Shown here: positions 8,626-18,216 of the stretch, one piece after another
How positions within the stretch are numbered: the first letter of the stretch is position 1
Layout of the letters: every line of letters begins with the position of its first letter
From: Mesorhizobium amorphae
Lineage (GTDB): Bacteria; Pseudomonadota; Alphaproteobacteria; Rhizobiales; Rhizobiaceae
Length of the DNA stretch: 64,000 nt
Direction: 5' to 3'
Assembly (NCBI RefSeq): GCF_014843845.1
Contig: NZ_JHQS01000016.1
Coordinates: forward strand, 122,053-186,052
Program-made: the position numbers and the translations under genes
The notes under the pieces: model-generated
What the model was told of the DNA's origin: nothing
Databases searched by the model: none
The model's input: the letters and a program-made list of their open reading frames with translations, nothing else

Positions 8626-9366
8626 ATGTTCCAGTCAGCATCGAAGGCCATGATGATCACCGCCGCAGGGTCCGGCCGCAAGCGGATCCACCGGACGGTC
8701 GTTCCTGCCCTGGCGGTCCTGCTCGTCGCATCGCTTGCCGGCTGCGCCAACCTCAAGCGCGACAGCGTCACGGTCGGCGCCATTCCCGACGACTATCGCA
8801 CCAACCACCCCATCATGATCGCCGAGAAGAACCAGAAGATCGATCTTCCGGTCGGCGCCGGCGACCGCGGCATGACCGGTTCCCAGCGCGACACGCTGCT
8901 GGGCTTTCTCGACGGCTATGACAGGAGCGCGGCCCCGGCGCTGACGATCGCAATCCCGGTCGGCTCGGCCAACGAGATCGCGGCGGCCGCGGCGGGACGC
9001 GATTTCGCGAGGCTGGCGGTCGCCAGCGGCATCAAGCGAAACCGGATCGTTATGACGTCCTATCAGTCCGTTTCCGCCGAAGCATCCGCGCCCGTGCGCG
9101 TTGCCTATATCTCGGTGAAAGCCCAGACCGACAAATGCGGACGCTGGCCCGACGATCTGCTGCAGACCTCGGAAAACAAGCACTATGCCGATTTCGGCTG
9201 CTCGTATCAGAACAACCTTGCCGCTCAGATGGCCAATCCGGCCGATCTGCTCGGTCCGCGCAAGTCTTCCGATATTGATGCCGAAAATCGCAGCGCGGTG
9301 ATCGACACGTACCGCAGCAGAGGCATCTCGGACGAGTTCCTGGGCAATTCGGAAGTGACCTACTGA
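8626..9366 (+). CDS. cpaD: Tad pilus outer-membrane lipoprotein CpaD
   Basis: Lipoprotein that helps the CpaC secretin assemble and insert. The product is 246 residues; a basic start (SGRKRIHRT) and a hydrophobic run end in the lipobox LAGC, so the mature protein begins at that cysteine. The CpaD pattern follows (VGAIPDDYRTNHPI, and CGRWPDDL later, with NKHYADFGCSYQNNLAAQ). The ATG with GGGGAAG upstream is preferred over a GTG six codons earlier that overlaps cpaC. Confidence 0.93.
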   Translation: MFQSASKAMMITAAGSGRKRIHRTVVPALAVLLVASLAGCANLKRDSVTVGAIPDDYRTNHPIMIAEKNQKIDLPVGAGDRGMTGSQRDTLLGFLDGYDRSAAPALTIAIPVGSANEIAAAAAGRDFARLAVASGIKRNRIVMTSYQSVSAEASAPVRVAYISVKAQTDKCGRWPDDLLQTSENKHYADFGCSYQNNLAAQMANPADLLGPRKSSDIDAENRSAVIDTYRSRGISDEFLGNSEVTY

Positions 9367-9389
9367 GCAGCGCAAGTCACGGAAAGAGC

Positions 9390-10679
9390 ATGACGATGAG
9401 CAATCTTGCCTATGACACTCCCGTAGATGGCGCAGAAACCTCGCAACAGGACATTGCGGCGATGCAGGCTCTGCGGCCGGTGCCGCGCATCTCGATCCAG
9501 GCATTTTGCGAGACCGAGGGCGTCGCCAATCCGGTCAAGCTCGCCGGTGAGGATCGCCGCATGGCGAAGGCTCATCTGAAGGTCCATATGGGAGGCATCG
9601 CCACGGCGATCGAGTTCTATCAGTCGGCGCCGACGCCGAACCTGATCCTGCTTGAATCGCGCAGCGAACCCAAGCAACTGCTGGAGCAGCTTGCCCAGCT
9701 TTCCGAATATTGCGACCCGACCTCGAGGGTTGTGGTGATCGGCCACTACAATGATGTCGGCCTTTACCGCGAACTCATCCGCTCGGGTATTTCCGAATAT
9801 GTCATCGCGCCGGTGTCGATGACCGACATCGTCAGCGTGGTTTCGTCGATCTTCGTCGATCCGGAGGCCGAGCCGATCGGCCGTTCGATCGCCTTCATCG
9901 GCGCCAAGGGCGGCGTCGGCTCCTCGACCATTGCCCACAACGTCGCCTGGGCGATGTCGACGCTGTTCAAGTCCGAAGTGGTGGTGGCCGATCTCGATCT
10001 TGCTTTCGGCACGGCCAACATCAACTTCGATCAGGATCCGGCACAGGGCATCGCCGAAGCTGTATTCTCACCCGAGCGCGTCGATGAGGTCTATCTGGAC
10101 CGGTTGCTGGCGCAATGCGCCGAGCACCTGTCGCTGCTGGCGGCTCCATCGACACTCGAGCGGGTCTACGATTTCGATCCCGACGCCTTTTCGCAGCTGA
10201 TCGACACGGCGCAGCGCAGCGCACCGCTGCTGGTGCTCGATGTCCCGCACGTCTGGACAGGATGGGTCAAGAGCACCCTCATCAAGGCCGATGAGATCGT
10301 CATCACCGCGACGCCGGAACTCGCCAATCTGCGCAACACCAAGAACATGGTGGACATGCTGAAACGGCTTCGCCCGAACGACGCGCCGCCAAGGCTGATC
10401 ATCAATCAGGCAGGCGTGCCGAAGCGCCCCGAAATCGGGTCGTCGGATTTTGCCGAACCGCTCGGCATAACGCCGATGGCGGTCATCCCATTCGACCCGC
10501 TCCTGTTCGGAAACGCGGCCAACAACGGGCGCATGCTTGGCGAGATGGATGCCAAGAGCCCGATCGTCGGCCTGGTCAATGAGATCGCCCATGTGCTGAC
10601 AGGGCGCAGCGAAATCAAGGCCAAGAAGAAGGCAGGTCTTGGCATGCTCCTGGGCAAGCTCTCGCGCAACAAGAAGTGA
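9390..10679 (+). CDS. cpaE: Tad pilus localisation ATPase-like protein CpaE (TadZ)
   Basis: Cytoplasmic MinD/ParA-like protein that places the pilus machine at the pole. The 429 residues comprise an N-terminal receiver-like domain (about 60-160; VVVIGHYNDVGLYRELI) and a P-loop domain starting with FIGAKGGVGSSTIAHNV at 169-185. The deviant Walker A has KGGVGSS; the second lysine of classic P-loops is replaced by serine, which is common in CpaE/TadZ and may mean weak ATP hydrolysis. VVADLDLAFGT follows. Two ATGs lie six bases apart with GGAAAG upstream; the first is used. Confidence 0.93.
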   Translation: MTMSNLAYDTPVDGAETSQQDIAAMQALRPVPRISIQAFCETEGVANPVKLAGEDRRMAKAHLKVHMGGIATAIEFYQSAPTPNLILLESRSEPKQLLEQLAQLSEYCDPTSRVVVIGHYNDVGLYRELIRSGISEYVIAPVSMTDIVSVVSSIFVDPEAEPIGRSIAFIGAKGGVGSSTIAHNVAWAMSTLFKSEVVVADLDLAFGTANINFDQDPAQGIAEAVFSPERVDEVYLDRLLAQCAEHLSLLAAPSTLERVYDFDPDAFSQLIDTAQRSAPLLVLDVPHVWTGWVKSTLIKADEIVITATPELANLRNTKNMVDMLKRLRPNDAPPRLIINQAGVPKRPEIGSSDFAEPLGITPMAVIPFDPLLFGNAANNGRMLGEMDAKSPIVGLVNEIAHVLTGRSEIKAKKKAGLGMLLGKLSRNKK

Positions 10680-10708
10680 CGCTCAAGCAGCGGAATTGGT
10701 AGTCGATC

Positions 10709-12211
10709 ATGTTTGGTAAGAGAGGCTCAGACGACGGCAACCGGTTCAATCCGGAATTCCGTCAGCCGGCACCGGCGCCGGCTGCGACGGTGCCCGCGGA
10801 CACGGCGGTTCTCGCGCGGCCGGCCTCTGCGCCGCCGCAGCCCGGTGCCGTCGTTGCCCCACCCGCCCGACGCCCGGTCGAGCCGCCGCCGCTGGCGCCG
10901 CCGCCGAAGAAGGTCCAGCGCGAGCGCAGCGAAAGCTACTACGACACCAAGAGCCAGGTCTTTTCCGCGCTCATCGACACGATCGACCTGTCGCAGCTTG
11001 CCAAGCTCGATCCAGAAAGCGCGCGCGAGGAAATCCGCGACATCGTCAACGACATCATTGCGATCAAGAATTTCGCGATGTCGATCGCCGAGCAGGAGGA
11101 ATTGCTCGAGGACATCTGCAACGACGTGCTCGGCTACGGCCCGCTGGAGCCCTTGCTCGCCCGCGACGACATCGCCGACATCATGGTCAACGGCTCCAAG
11201 AACGTCTATATCGAAGTCAACGGCAAGGTCGAGCAGACCGGCATCCGCTTCCGCGACAACCAGCAGCTACTCAACATCTGCCAGCGCATCGTCAGCCAGG
11301 TTGGCCGCCGTGTCGACGAATCCAGCCCGATCTGCGATGCCCGCCTGCCCGACGGCTCCCGCGTCAACGTCATCGCGCCGCCGCTCTCGATCGACGGCAC
11401 CGCGCTCACCATCCGTAAGTTCAAGAAGGACAAGCTGACGCTCGACCAGCTGGTCAAGTTCGGCGCGATCTCGCCGCAAGGCGCTGAGGTTCTCAAGATC
11501 ATCGGCCGTGTCCGCTGCAATATCGTCATCTCGGGCGGCACCGGCTCGGGCAAGACGACGCTGCTCAATTGCCTGACCAACTACATCGACCGTGAGGAAC
11601 GCGTCATCACCTGCGAAGACTCGGCCGAGTTGCAGCTGCAGCAGCCGCATGTTGTTCGCCTCGAAACCCGCCCACCCAATCTTGAGGGTGAGGGCGAGGT
11701 GACCATGCGCGATCTGGTCAAGAATTGCCTGCGCATGCGGCCGGAGCGGATCATCGTCGGCGAAGTGCGCGGACCGGAGGTCTTCGACTTGCTGCAGGCG
11801 ATGAACACCGGTCACGACGGCTCGATGGGGACGATCCACTCGAACAGCCCGCGCGAATGCCTGAACCGTATCGAATCGATGATCGCCATGGGCGGCTACT
11901 CGCTGCCGCAGAAGACCGTGCGCGAGATCGTCGTCGGTTCCATCGACGTGATCATACAGGCGGCCCGCCTGCGCGACGGATCGCGCCGCATCACCCACAT
12001 CACCGAGGTGATCGGCATGGAAGGTGACGTCATCATCACGCAGGACCTCGTCCTCTACAACATCAAGGGCGAGGACTCGAACGGCAGGCTGCTGGGCGAG
12101 CACGTGTCGACCGGCATCGGCCGGCCGCATTTTTGGGATCGCGCCCGCTACTATGGCGAGGAACAGCGCCTCGCCACGGCGCTCGAGGCCATGGAGAAAC
12201 GCGCTGACTGA
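10709..12211 (+). CDS. cpaF: Tad pilus secretion ATPase CpaF (TadA)
   Basis: Hexameric traffic ATPase that powers pilus assembly. The product is 500 residues. A proline/alanine-rich, probably unstructured N-terminus (to about residue 70) is followed by the PilT/GspE-type domains. Walker A is [13 protein letters not shown] near residue 277; the Asp box lies around CEDSAEL; the Walker B/arginine region is [16 protein letters not shown]; a conserved [11 protein letters not shown] follows. It sits in the operon between cpaE and tadB and should act on TadB/TadC in the inner membrane. Confidence 0.96.
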   Translation: MFGKRGSDDGNRFNPEFRQPAPAPAATVPADTAVLARPASAPPQPGAVVAPPARRPVEPPPLAPPPKKVQRERSESYYDTKSQVFSALIDTIDLSQLAKLDPESAREEIRDIVNDIIAIKNFAMSIAEQEELLEDICNDVLGYGPLEPLLARDDIADIMVNGSKNVYIEVNGKVEQTGIRFRDNQQLLNICQRIVSQVGRRVDESSPICDARLPDGSRVNVIAPPLSIDGTALTIRKFKKDKLTLDQLVKFGAISPQGAEVLKIIGRVRCNIVISGGTGSGKTTLLNCLTNYIDREERVITCEDSAELQLQQPHVVRLETRPPNLEGEGEVTMRDLVKNCLRMRPERIIVGEVRGPEVFDLLQAMNTGHDGSMGTIHSNSPRECLNRIESMIAMGGYSLPQKTVREIVVGSIDVIIQAARLRDGSRRITHITEVIGMEGDVIITQDLVLYNIKGEDSNGRLLGEHVSTGIGRPHFWDRARYYGEEQRLATALEAMEKRAD

Positions 12212-12240
12212 CGCATCTGGAGGCGTAGGGGTCCTGGTCG

Positions 12241-13254
12241 ATGTTCGGAATTGACACCACAGTACTGGCGTTTGTCGTGCTGGCCGGCTTCAGCGCCGGC
12301 GCGGTCGCCTACGCTTTCCTGTTCACCCGAATGAGCAACGAGAAGCAGGTCGGCAAGCGGCTCGAGACCATCAAGACCGCCGAAACCGATCGTTCCGTCG
12401 TCAAGGCCTCGCGTGATCGTGTCGCCGAAGCAACCAAGCGGCGAAAATCCGTCCAGGATTCGCTGAAGCAGCTCGACGAAAAGCAGAAATCCAACGATCG
12501 CAACGTCAAGAAGCCGCCGCTGAAGGCGCTGATCCGTCAAGCCGGCATGACGGTTTCCATTGAGCGCTTCTACATCTACTCGGCCGTCTGCGGCATCGTT
12601 CTCACGGCTCTCGCCTATATGGGCGGTGCGCCTTTGCTGATCCTTCCGGGTGCGTTGCTGGCCGGCGCCCTTGGTCTGCCGCGCTGGTTCGTCGCGTTTC
12701 GCCGCGGCCGGCGCGTCAAGGCATTCCTCGCCGAATTTCCGAACGCCCTCGACATCATCGTGCGGGCGGTCAAGTCGGGCCTGCCGCTGAATGACTCAAT
12801 CCGCCTCATCGCCAACGAATCTCCGGAACCGGTAAAGACCGAGTTTCGCCGTATCATCGATTCACAGCAGATGGGCATGTCGATCCCCGATGCGGCGATC
12901 CGCATGGCCGAGACCATGCCTTGCCCGGAAGCGGGCTTCTTCGGCATCGTGATCCAGATACAGTCGCAGGCCGGCGGCAATCTTTCCGAGGCGCTTGGCA
13001 ATCTTTCGCGCGTGCTGCGCGACCGCAAGAAGATGAAGGCCAAGGTGCAGGCGCTTTCGATGGAGGCCAAGGCCTCCGCGGTCATCATCGGCGCCCTGCC
13101 TTTCGTCGTAGCCTTTCTCGTCTACCTGTCGAGCCCGAACTACATCATGCCGCTCTTCACCACCAGCACCGGCCACCTGATCATCGGCTGCTCACTGGTC
13201 TGGATGTCGATCGGCATCATGGTGATGCGCAAGATGATGAACTTCGATGTCTAG
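12241..13254 (+). CDS. tadB: Inner-membrane platform protein TadB (CpaG)
   Basis: Type II secretion F-domain protein, 337 residues, one of two platform proteins of the Tad pilus. It has an N-terminal membrane helix (TTVLAFVVLAGFSAGAVAYA), further helices near residues 105-140, the GspF-domain region (PNALDIIVRAVKSGLPLND, EAGFFGIVIQIQSQAGGNL) and a C-terminal pair of helices. GGAGG lies upstream. A palindromic element begins exactly at its stop codon, between it and tadC. Confidence 0.93.
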   Translation: MFGIDTTVLAFVVLAGFSAGAVAYAFLFTRMSNEKQVGKRLETIKTAETDRSVVKASRDRVAEATKRRKSVQDSLKQLDEKQKSNDRNVKKPPLKALIRQAGMTVSIERFYIYSAVCGIVLTALAYMGGAPLLILPGALLAGALGLPRWFVAFRRGRRVKAFLAEFPNALDIIVRAVKSGLPLNDSIRLIANESPEPVKTEFRRIIDSQQMGMSIPDAAIRMAETMPCPEAGFFGIVIQIQSQAGGNLSEALGNLSRVLRDRKKMKAKVQALSMEAKASAVIIGALPFVVAFLVYLSSPNYIMPLFTTSTGHLIIGCSLVWMSIGIMVMRKMMNFDV

Positions 13255-13302
13255 AGCATGATCCCGAGGAGTGGGTCCCGGTTTTCGGAGAAGATCATGC
13301 TC
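13254..13302. repeat. Short palindromic intergenic element between tadB and tadC
   Basis: The arms GAGCATGATC and GATCATGCTC are perfect ten-base inverted repeats; the inside carries CCGA..TCGG. From memory, very similar elements (AGAGCATGATC, a GTGGG..CCGGTTTTCGG core, then GATCATGCTC) are dispersed in many rhizobial genomes. It uses the last base of the tadB stop codon and lies inside the operon, so as RNA it would form a hairpin between the two genes. Confidence 0.8.
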
Positions 13303-13322
13303 GAACAAAAAGATAGAAACCA

Positions 13323-14339
13323 ATGACAGACCAGGTCGTCAAATCCCTTACCGACCCCGCTTTCCTGATCGCGCTCCTGGTCGGCATCGCGGTGTTTGCG
13401 ACCGTCTTCACGGTCTTGCCTGCCCTTGGCGGCAACCAGCTCAAGTCGCGCATGAAATCGGTGGCGCTCGAGCGTGACGAATTGCGCGCCAAGCAGCGCA
13501 CGCGGCTTGCCAACGAAGCCGATCGCCGCCGCAAGGGCCTGCGCGAGGAACAGTCGATCGGCATGCGCAACATCGTCGATCGGCTGGATCTGAAGCGCGC
13601 GCTGGCCGATGAGAGCACATTGCAGAAGCTCAAGGTGGCGGGTTTTCGCGGCCAGAACCCGCTGACGCGCTTTCTGTTCTTCCGCCTTGTCCTGCCCTTC
13701 GTCGGTTTCGCGCTGGCGGCCTTATACGTTTTCATGCTCGGCGGACTGCCCCTGCAGCCGCCTTTCATCAAGCTGTTCGTCTGCGTCGTCGTCGCCTATG
13801 GCGGCTTCTATGCGCCGATACTTTACGTCAACAACCGCGCCGCCAAACGCAAGCAGTCGATCCAGATGGCATGGCCGGACGCACTCGACCTGATGCTGAT
13901 CTGCGTCGAGTCCGGCATGTCCGTTGAGGCCGCCCTTCGCAAGGTCGCCGACGAGATCGGCGCGCAATCGGTGGCATTGGCGGAAGAATTCGTCCTGACC
14001 AACGCCGAGCTCTCCTACCTGCAGGAGCGCAAGGTGGCCTATGAGAACCTCGCCAGCCGCACCGGCCTGGAATCGGTCAAGTCGGTGACGCAGGCGCTGG
14101 TCCAGGCGGAGCGCTACGGCACGCCGGTGGCGCATGCGCTGCGCGTGCTGGCCAGTGAAAGTCGTGACATGCGCATGAACGCGGCCGAGAAGAAGGCCGC
14201 CGCGCTGCCGCCCAAGCTCACCGTGCCGATGATCCTGTTCTTCCTGCCGGTGCTATTCGCCATCATCCTCGGCCCGGCCGGCATCCAGGTCAGCCAGCGC
14301 GGCATCTTCGGCGATCAGCAGAAGTCGAGCAGCGAGTAG
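13323..14339 (+). CDS. tadC: Inner-membrane platform protein TadC (CpaH)
   Basis: Second GspF-type platform protein of the Tad pilus, 338 residues. An N-terminal helix (PAFLIALLVGIAVFATVFTV) is followed by a basic cytoplasmic loop, helices at about 120-170, and the F-domain (PDALDLMLICVESGMSVEAA, then SLAEEF-like VALAEEFVLTNAEL). It ends with a last helix near residues 300-325. It is the last gene of the cpa operon and is followed by a terminator. Confidence 0.93.
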   Translation: MTDQVVKSLTDPAFLIALLVGIAVFATVFTVLPALGGNQLKSRMKSVALERDELRAKQRTRLANEADRRRKGLREEQSIGMRNIVDRLDLKRALADESTLQKLKVAGFRGQNPLTRFLFFRLVLPFVGFALAALYVFMLGGLPLQPPFIKLFVCVVVAYGGFYAPILYVNNRAAKRKQSIQMAWPDALDLMLICVESGMSVEAALRKVADEIGAQSVALAEEFVLTNAELSYLQERKVAYENLASRTGLESVKSVTQALVQAERYGTPVAHALRVLASESRDMRMNAAEKKAAALPPKLTVPMILFFLPVLFAIILGPAGIQVSQRGIFGDQQKSSSE

Positions 14340-14367
14340 CTCCGAGATCCGGCTCACACATTTTACG

Positions 14368-14404
14368 AAAAGCCGCGCTGGCTATGCCGCGCGGCTTTTG
14401 TCTT
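14368..14404 (+). terminator. Rho-independent terminator of the cpa/tad operon
   Basis: Stem AAAAGCCGCGC / GCGCGGCTTTT with a ten-base loop, then TGTCTTT. The arms start and end in A and T runs, so it could also work for the converging tadD transcript. Confidence 0.85.
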
Positions 14405-14448
14405 TGGGGGGATTGCAGGATTGGACGCGCTAGCGCGGATCAGCTTTT

Positions 14449-14495
14449 ACGCAATTCCGAACGGAAAACCGCTAAGCACTTTTCCAGGAATTGCT
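14449..14495. repeat. Second short palindromic intergenic element
   Basis: The arms GCAATTCC and GGAATTGC enclose a GAACGGAAAACCGCTAAGCA core. As I recall, elements reading CAATTCC-GGACGGAAAACCG-..-GGAATTGCTC are dispersed in Mesorhizobium and relatives. It lies in the gap between the converging tadC and tadD. Confidence 0.7.
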
Positions 14496-14507
14496 CCAGC
14501 CGTCCCT

Positions 14508-15335
14508 TCAGTTGGTGGCGGGCTTGTCCTTGTCCTGGTCCTTGAGCTGGCTCCAGGCGTTCTGCTGCGCAAGCATCTGGCGCAGATAGGCGACGTTGGC
14601 CTGTGCCTGCTCGGGCGAGAGCTCCTGCGAGGCGATCTTCTCGGCCTCGTCGAAGCGGCCCTGCAGGCCGACGACCAAAGCCAGGTTCTGCCGGACCCGG
14701 CTGTCGGCGTTGGGCTGCTCGGCGGCCGAGCGCATATAGGTTTCTGCCGTGCGCAGATCGCCTTCCAGCACGTAGGACATGCCGAGATTGGACAGGATCG
14801 ATGGTTCGTTCGGCTTGAGGTCGAGCGCCTTGCGGTAATTCTGGCGCGCTTCGTCCTTCTGCCCCAACTGGTCGAGAATGGCCGCTTCCGCAGAAACCAG
14901 CCGCCAGTCCGGATATTCCGGCGTCTGCGCGCGGCGCACCGCATCGAGCGCCGGCTCGAACTGCCCGTTGGCGGCCAGCGCCTTGCCATAGGCGGCAAGC
15001 ACGTCGCGGTCCTTGGGGTAGGCAATCGCCAGCTTGCGCATGACGGCGAGCGACTGGTCGGCATCGCCGTCCATCTGCAGTGCCGCCGCATAGTTCGTGG
15101 CGATGCGTTTGTCGTTGGGCTTCTTGGCGTAGGATTCGCCGAGCGCTATCGTCGCATTGTGCAGTTCGCCGGCGGCCATGGTCTCCAGTGGTTTGCTGCT
15201 GGAGCGGGAAATCGAGCCGGTCGTGAACTTGCTGGTGGTGCCGCAACCCGCTACGCTCGCCGCCAACGCCGCCAAAAATGCCGTGGTGATCAGACGCTTG
15301 CCTGTGATGTTCGACACTTTGATCGGCATTGGCAC
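14508..15335 (-). CDS. tadD: Tad pilus TPR lipoprotein TadD
   Basis: Outer-membrane pilotin-like lipoprotein of the Tad system, 275 residues. The signal (ITTAFLAALAASVAGC) ends in a lipobox with cysteine near residue 31; four or five tetratricopeptide repeats fill the rest (for example ILSNLGMSYVLEGDL and NYRKALDLKPNEP). A GTG start and an ATG two codons later are both possible; GGAG fits the GTG better. It is on the strand opposite to the main operon, so it is expressed separately. Confidence 0.9.
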   Translation of the reverse strand: MPMPIKVSNITGKRLITTAFLAALAASVAGCGTTSKFTTGSISRSSSKPLETMAAGELHNATIALGESYAKKPNDKRIATNYAAALQMDGDADQSLAVMRKLAIAYPKDRDVLAAYGKALAANGQFEPALDAVRRAQTPEYPDWRLVSAEAAILDQLGQKDEARQNYRKALDLKPNEPSILSNLGMSYVLEGDLRTAETYMRSAAEQPNADSRVRQNLALVVGLQGRFDEAEKIASQELSPEQAQANVAYLRQMLAQQNAWSQLKDQDKDKPATN

Positions 15336-15454
15336 CCGGTCTCCATTCTCGCGGCCATTGCCTGGCCGTCTTCCCTCCCGCAGAAATATTCTGTTAACCC
15401 TAACGGACAGTTAAGAAACGCCGACTCGCGATGCGACCGGCCGGAGATCATCGA

Positions 15455-16819
15455 ATGCCTGTCGAACTTGTCGAACGCACGCTGCAGGCCGCCTTGCCGG
15501 TGCATCTGGTGGCAAAGGGCGATCTGGAAGCAGCCGGTCTCGCGCCGTCGTCGATCGCCTGGGCCAAGGCCAACGGCTTCTCCGGTGAAGCCGGCAGGAC
15601 GCTTGTCGTTCCCGGCGAGAGCGGCGCGCTTGCCGGCGCGCTGTTCGGCATCGGCGACGGCGAGGGCATGCTTGCCGTCGGTGCCTTGGCGCGAGCCTTG
15701 CCGGAAGGCGACTGGCATTTTGCCTCCGACCCCGCGGAGCCCGAACTCGCGGCCATTGCGCTGGCGCTCGGCGGCTATGTCTTTACCCGCTACGGCAAGA
15801 AGCCAGGCAAGGCGCTGCGCTTCACCCTGCCATCCGGCGCCGATGCGGCGCGCGTCGGCCGCATCGTCGACGGCGTTTTCCTGACGCGCGATCTGGTCAA
15901 CACGCCGACCAGCGACATGGGGCCCGACCATTTGGAGGTGGCGGTTCGGATGCTGGCCGCTGAGCATCAGGCCGTGGTGTCGGTGACGAGGGGCGACGAC
16001 CTGCTTGCGGAGAACTTCCCCATGATCCATGCGGTCGGTCGCGCATCATCCGATGCGCCGCGCCTGATCGACATGAGATGGGGACCGGAGGGGGCGCCGA
16101 AGGTGACGCTGGTCGGCAAGGGCGTTTGCTTCGATACGGGTGGTCTCGACATCAAGCCGTCGTCGGGCATGCTGCTGATGAAGAAGGACATGGGCGGCGC
16201 TGCCAATGTGCTCGGCCTCGCTTCGATGATCATGGCCGCTGGCTTGTACGTGCGGCTGCGCGTGCTCGTCCCCGCGGTCGAGAATTCGATTGCGGGAAAT
16301 GCGTTCCGGCCGGGCGACGTGCTGACGAGCCGCAAGGGCATCACCGTCGAGATCGGCAACACGGACGCCGAGGGGCGGCTGGTGCTGGCCGATGCCTTGG
16401 CGCTGGCCGACGACGACGAACCTCAACTGCTGGTCGACATGGCGACGCTGACCGGAGCGGCCCGCGTCGCGCTCGGTCCCGACCTGCCGCCCTTCTACAC
16501 CGGCGACGAGGCGCTGGCGGACGATCTCGCGGCAGCTTCCGTCATGGTCGAGGATCCGTTGTGGCGCATGCCGCTGTGGCGGCCCTATGATGCAAAACTG
16601 TCGTCGAAGATCGCCGATATCAACAACGTCACCACGGACGGTTTTGCCGGCTCGATCACCGCTGCTCTGTTCCTCAAGCGCTTCGTCGAGAAGACTCACA
16701 GCTGGGCGCATTTCGACATCTTCGCCTGGAACCCGTCCGATCGCCCGCACGGCGTCGCCGGCGGCGAGGCGCAAGGCATTCGCGCGCTGGAGCGGATCAT
16801 CTCGACACGTTACGGCTGA
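15455..16819 (+). CDS. Leucyl aminopeptidase family protein (M17)
   Basis: Cytoplasmic metallo-aminopeptidase of the PepA/PepB family, 454 residues. The catalytic core shows VGKGVCFDTGG with the metal/catalytic lysine, KKDMGGAANV, and the M17 signature NTDAEGRLVLADAL. The N-terminal domain is divergent, as in the second M17 type common in rhizobia that is shorter than PepA. GGAG is spaced well before the ATG that reads MPVELVERTL. It probably works in peptide turnover; the substrate is unknown. Confidence 0.9.
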   Translation: MPVELVERTLQAALPVHLVAKGDLEAAGLAPSSIAWAKANGFSGEAGRTLVVPGESGALAGALFGIGDGEGMLAVGALARALPEGDWHFASDPAEPELAAIALALGGYVFTRYGKKPGKALRFTLPSGADAARVGRIVDGVFLTRDLVNTPTSDMGPDHLEVAVRMLAAEHQAVVSVTRGDDLLAENFPMIHAVGRASSDAPRLIDMRWGPEGAPKVTLVGKGVCFDTGGLDIKPSSGMLLMKKDMGGAANVLGLASMIMAAGLYVRLRVLVPAVENSIAGNAFRPGDVLTSRKGITVEIGNTDAEGRLVLADALALADDDEPQLLVDMATLTGAARVALGPDLPPFYTGDEALADDLAAASVMVEDPLWRMPLWRPYDAKLSSKIADINNVTTDGFAGSITAALFLKRFVEKTHSWAHFDIFAWNPSDRPHGVAGGEAQGIRALERIISTRYG

Positions 16820-16889
16820 TCATGCGGAGCAGCCGGCAAAACTCCGAAACTGAAACGGAACCGAAACAATTTGGCGTCATGCTGGGCGG

Positions 16890-17240
16890 ATGTCGATCTC
16901 GATGCGCCCGAGTCAGGCCATGCGATTGTGGCAGCAGGTGATGCTGTCGCAGGTGCGCGACGGCGCACCCGATCTCACCATGCGCCAGACGGCGATCCTG
17001 TTCACCATCTATCTCGATCCGCCGCCGCACACGGTGCGCGGGCTGGCCGCAAGGCTCAACGTCACCAAGCCGGTCATCACCCGCGCGCTCGATACGATGG
17101 GCGCGCTGAAACTGGTGTCGCGCCATCGCGACGAACTCGACAAGCGCAACGTCCTGATCAGGCGTACGGTCGAGGGTGCGCTCTTTGTCGAGCGCTTCGG
17201 CGATGGTATCGTTGCCCGGGCCCATGAACTGCCCATCTGA
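16890..17240 (+). CDS. MarR-family transcriptional regulator
   Basis: Small winged-helix regulator of 116 residues. The helix-turn-helix region reads TVRGLAARLNVTKPVITRALDT and the wing contains RHRDELDKRNVLIRRT, close to the MarR signature. An ATG four codons later is an alternative start. Its end overlaps the next gene (NlpC/P60) by 17 bases if the ATG there is used, so both may be controlled together. The ligand is unknown. Confidence 0.82.
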   Translation: MSISMRPSQAMRLWQQVMLSQVRDGAPDLTMRQTAILFTIYLDPPPHTVRGLAARLNVTKPVITRALDTMGALKLVSRHRDELDKRNVLIRRTVEGALFVERFGDGIVARAHELPI

Positions 17241-18147
17241 CCAATTGTCGATTTACCCACCTTACCGATTAAGACGAGTTGCCGATTTGACCGCCAGGGA
17301 TGCCCGCCTTCACGCTTTTCGCGCCGATCTCGCCGATGCGCGATTGAAAGGTGAAGTTTCCGCCGACCGCTTCGTCGCCGGCCAGCCGGCGCGGATTTCG
17401 GTTTCCGTGGCCGATATCCGCAAGGCGCCGAGCTGGGATGCCGGGGTCAACACCCAGGCCCTGTTCGGCGAAGATGTCCTCGTCTTCGAGGAGAAGGAAG
17501 GCTGGGCCTGGATACAGGCCGAGCGCGACGGCTATGTCGGCTATGTCACCGACACCGTGCTGGGAGCGAGGGACCATCCGCCGACCCATACCGTCTCGGT
17601 GCCGCGCACCTTCCTCTATCCCGGTCCCGACCTGCGCTTTCCGATCAGCGGGCAGTTATCGATGGGGTCGGCGGTGACGGTGACGGGTGCCGCGGAAACC
17701 CGCGGCACGCACTATGCACTGCTGCCCTCCGGTCAGGCGGTCATTGCAGGCCATCTCAGGCCGATCGCGGCTAAGTCTGCCGACTATGTATCGGTCGCGG
17801 AGACCTTTCTCGGTACACCCTATCTCTGGGGCGGTGCCTCGGGCTTCGGCATCGACTGTTCCGGCCTCGTGCAACTGGCGATGCGCATGGCAGGCCAGGG
17901 CGTGCTCCGCGATTCCGACATGCAGGCGGCGACCATCGGCGAGCCGCTCGAACCCGGCCCGGATTTCAACGAGCTGCGTCGTGGCGACCTCGTCTTCTGG
18001 AAGGGCCATGTCGCCATCATGACCGACGCCGACACCATGATCCACGCCAATGGCCACACCATGCTGGTGTCGCGCGAAGGGCTGAAGGACGCCATCGCCC
18101 GCATCGGCTATCTCTATGGCGGCCCGACGGGGTTTCGAAGGCCGTAG
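17224..18147 (+). CDS. NlpC/P60-family cell-wall endopeptidase with SH3 domains
   Basis: Probable peptidoglycan hydrolase. It has two SH3-like segments (about residues 60-110 and 120-175; DVLVFEEKEGWAWIQAERDG) and a C-terminal NlpC/P60 domain with the catalytic cysteine in GIDCSGLVQLAM and the histidine in GHVAIMTD; WGGASG precedes it. No signal peptide is visible, which is usual for this rhizobial family. The start is uncertain: the ATG given overlaps the MarR gene, while a TTG at 17287 (LTARDARLHAF) matches how I remember homologues starting. The product has 307 or 286 residues. Confidence 0.85.
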   Translation: MNCPSDQLSIYPPYRLRRVADLTARDARLHAFRADLADARLKGEVSADRFVAGQPARISVSVADIRKAPSWDAGVNTQALFGEDVLVFEEKEGWAWIQAERDGYVGYVTDTVLGARDHPPTHTVSVPRTFLYPGPDLRFPISGQLSMGSAVTVTGAAETRGTHYALLPSGQAVIAGHLRPIAAKSADYVSVAETFLGTPYLWGGASGFGIDCSGLVQLAMRMAGQGVLRDSDMQAATIGEPLEPGPDFNELRRGDLVFWKGHVAIMTDADTMIHANGHTMLVSREGLKDAIARIGYLYGGPTGFRRP

Positions 18148-18216
18148 CACTGCGGCCGATCACCTTTTGTTCCGATTCTGCTTGGCGATCGAGCGCTGTC
18201 GCGCTACCTCTGGCGC

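Noticed and set aside
18169..18183. GTTC-N7-GCTT before the helicase gene as an alphaproteobacterial LexA box
   Set aside because: The second half has two mismatches in four positions; too weak to call.
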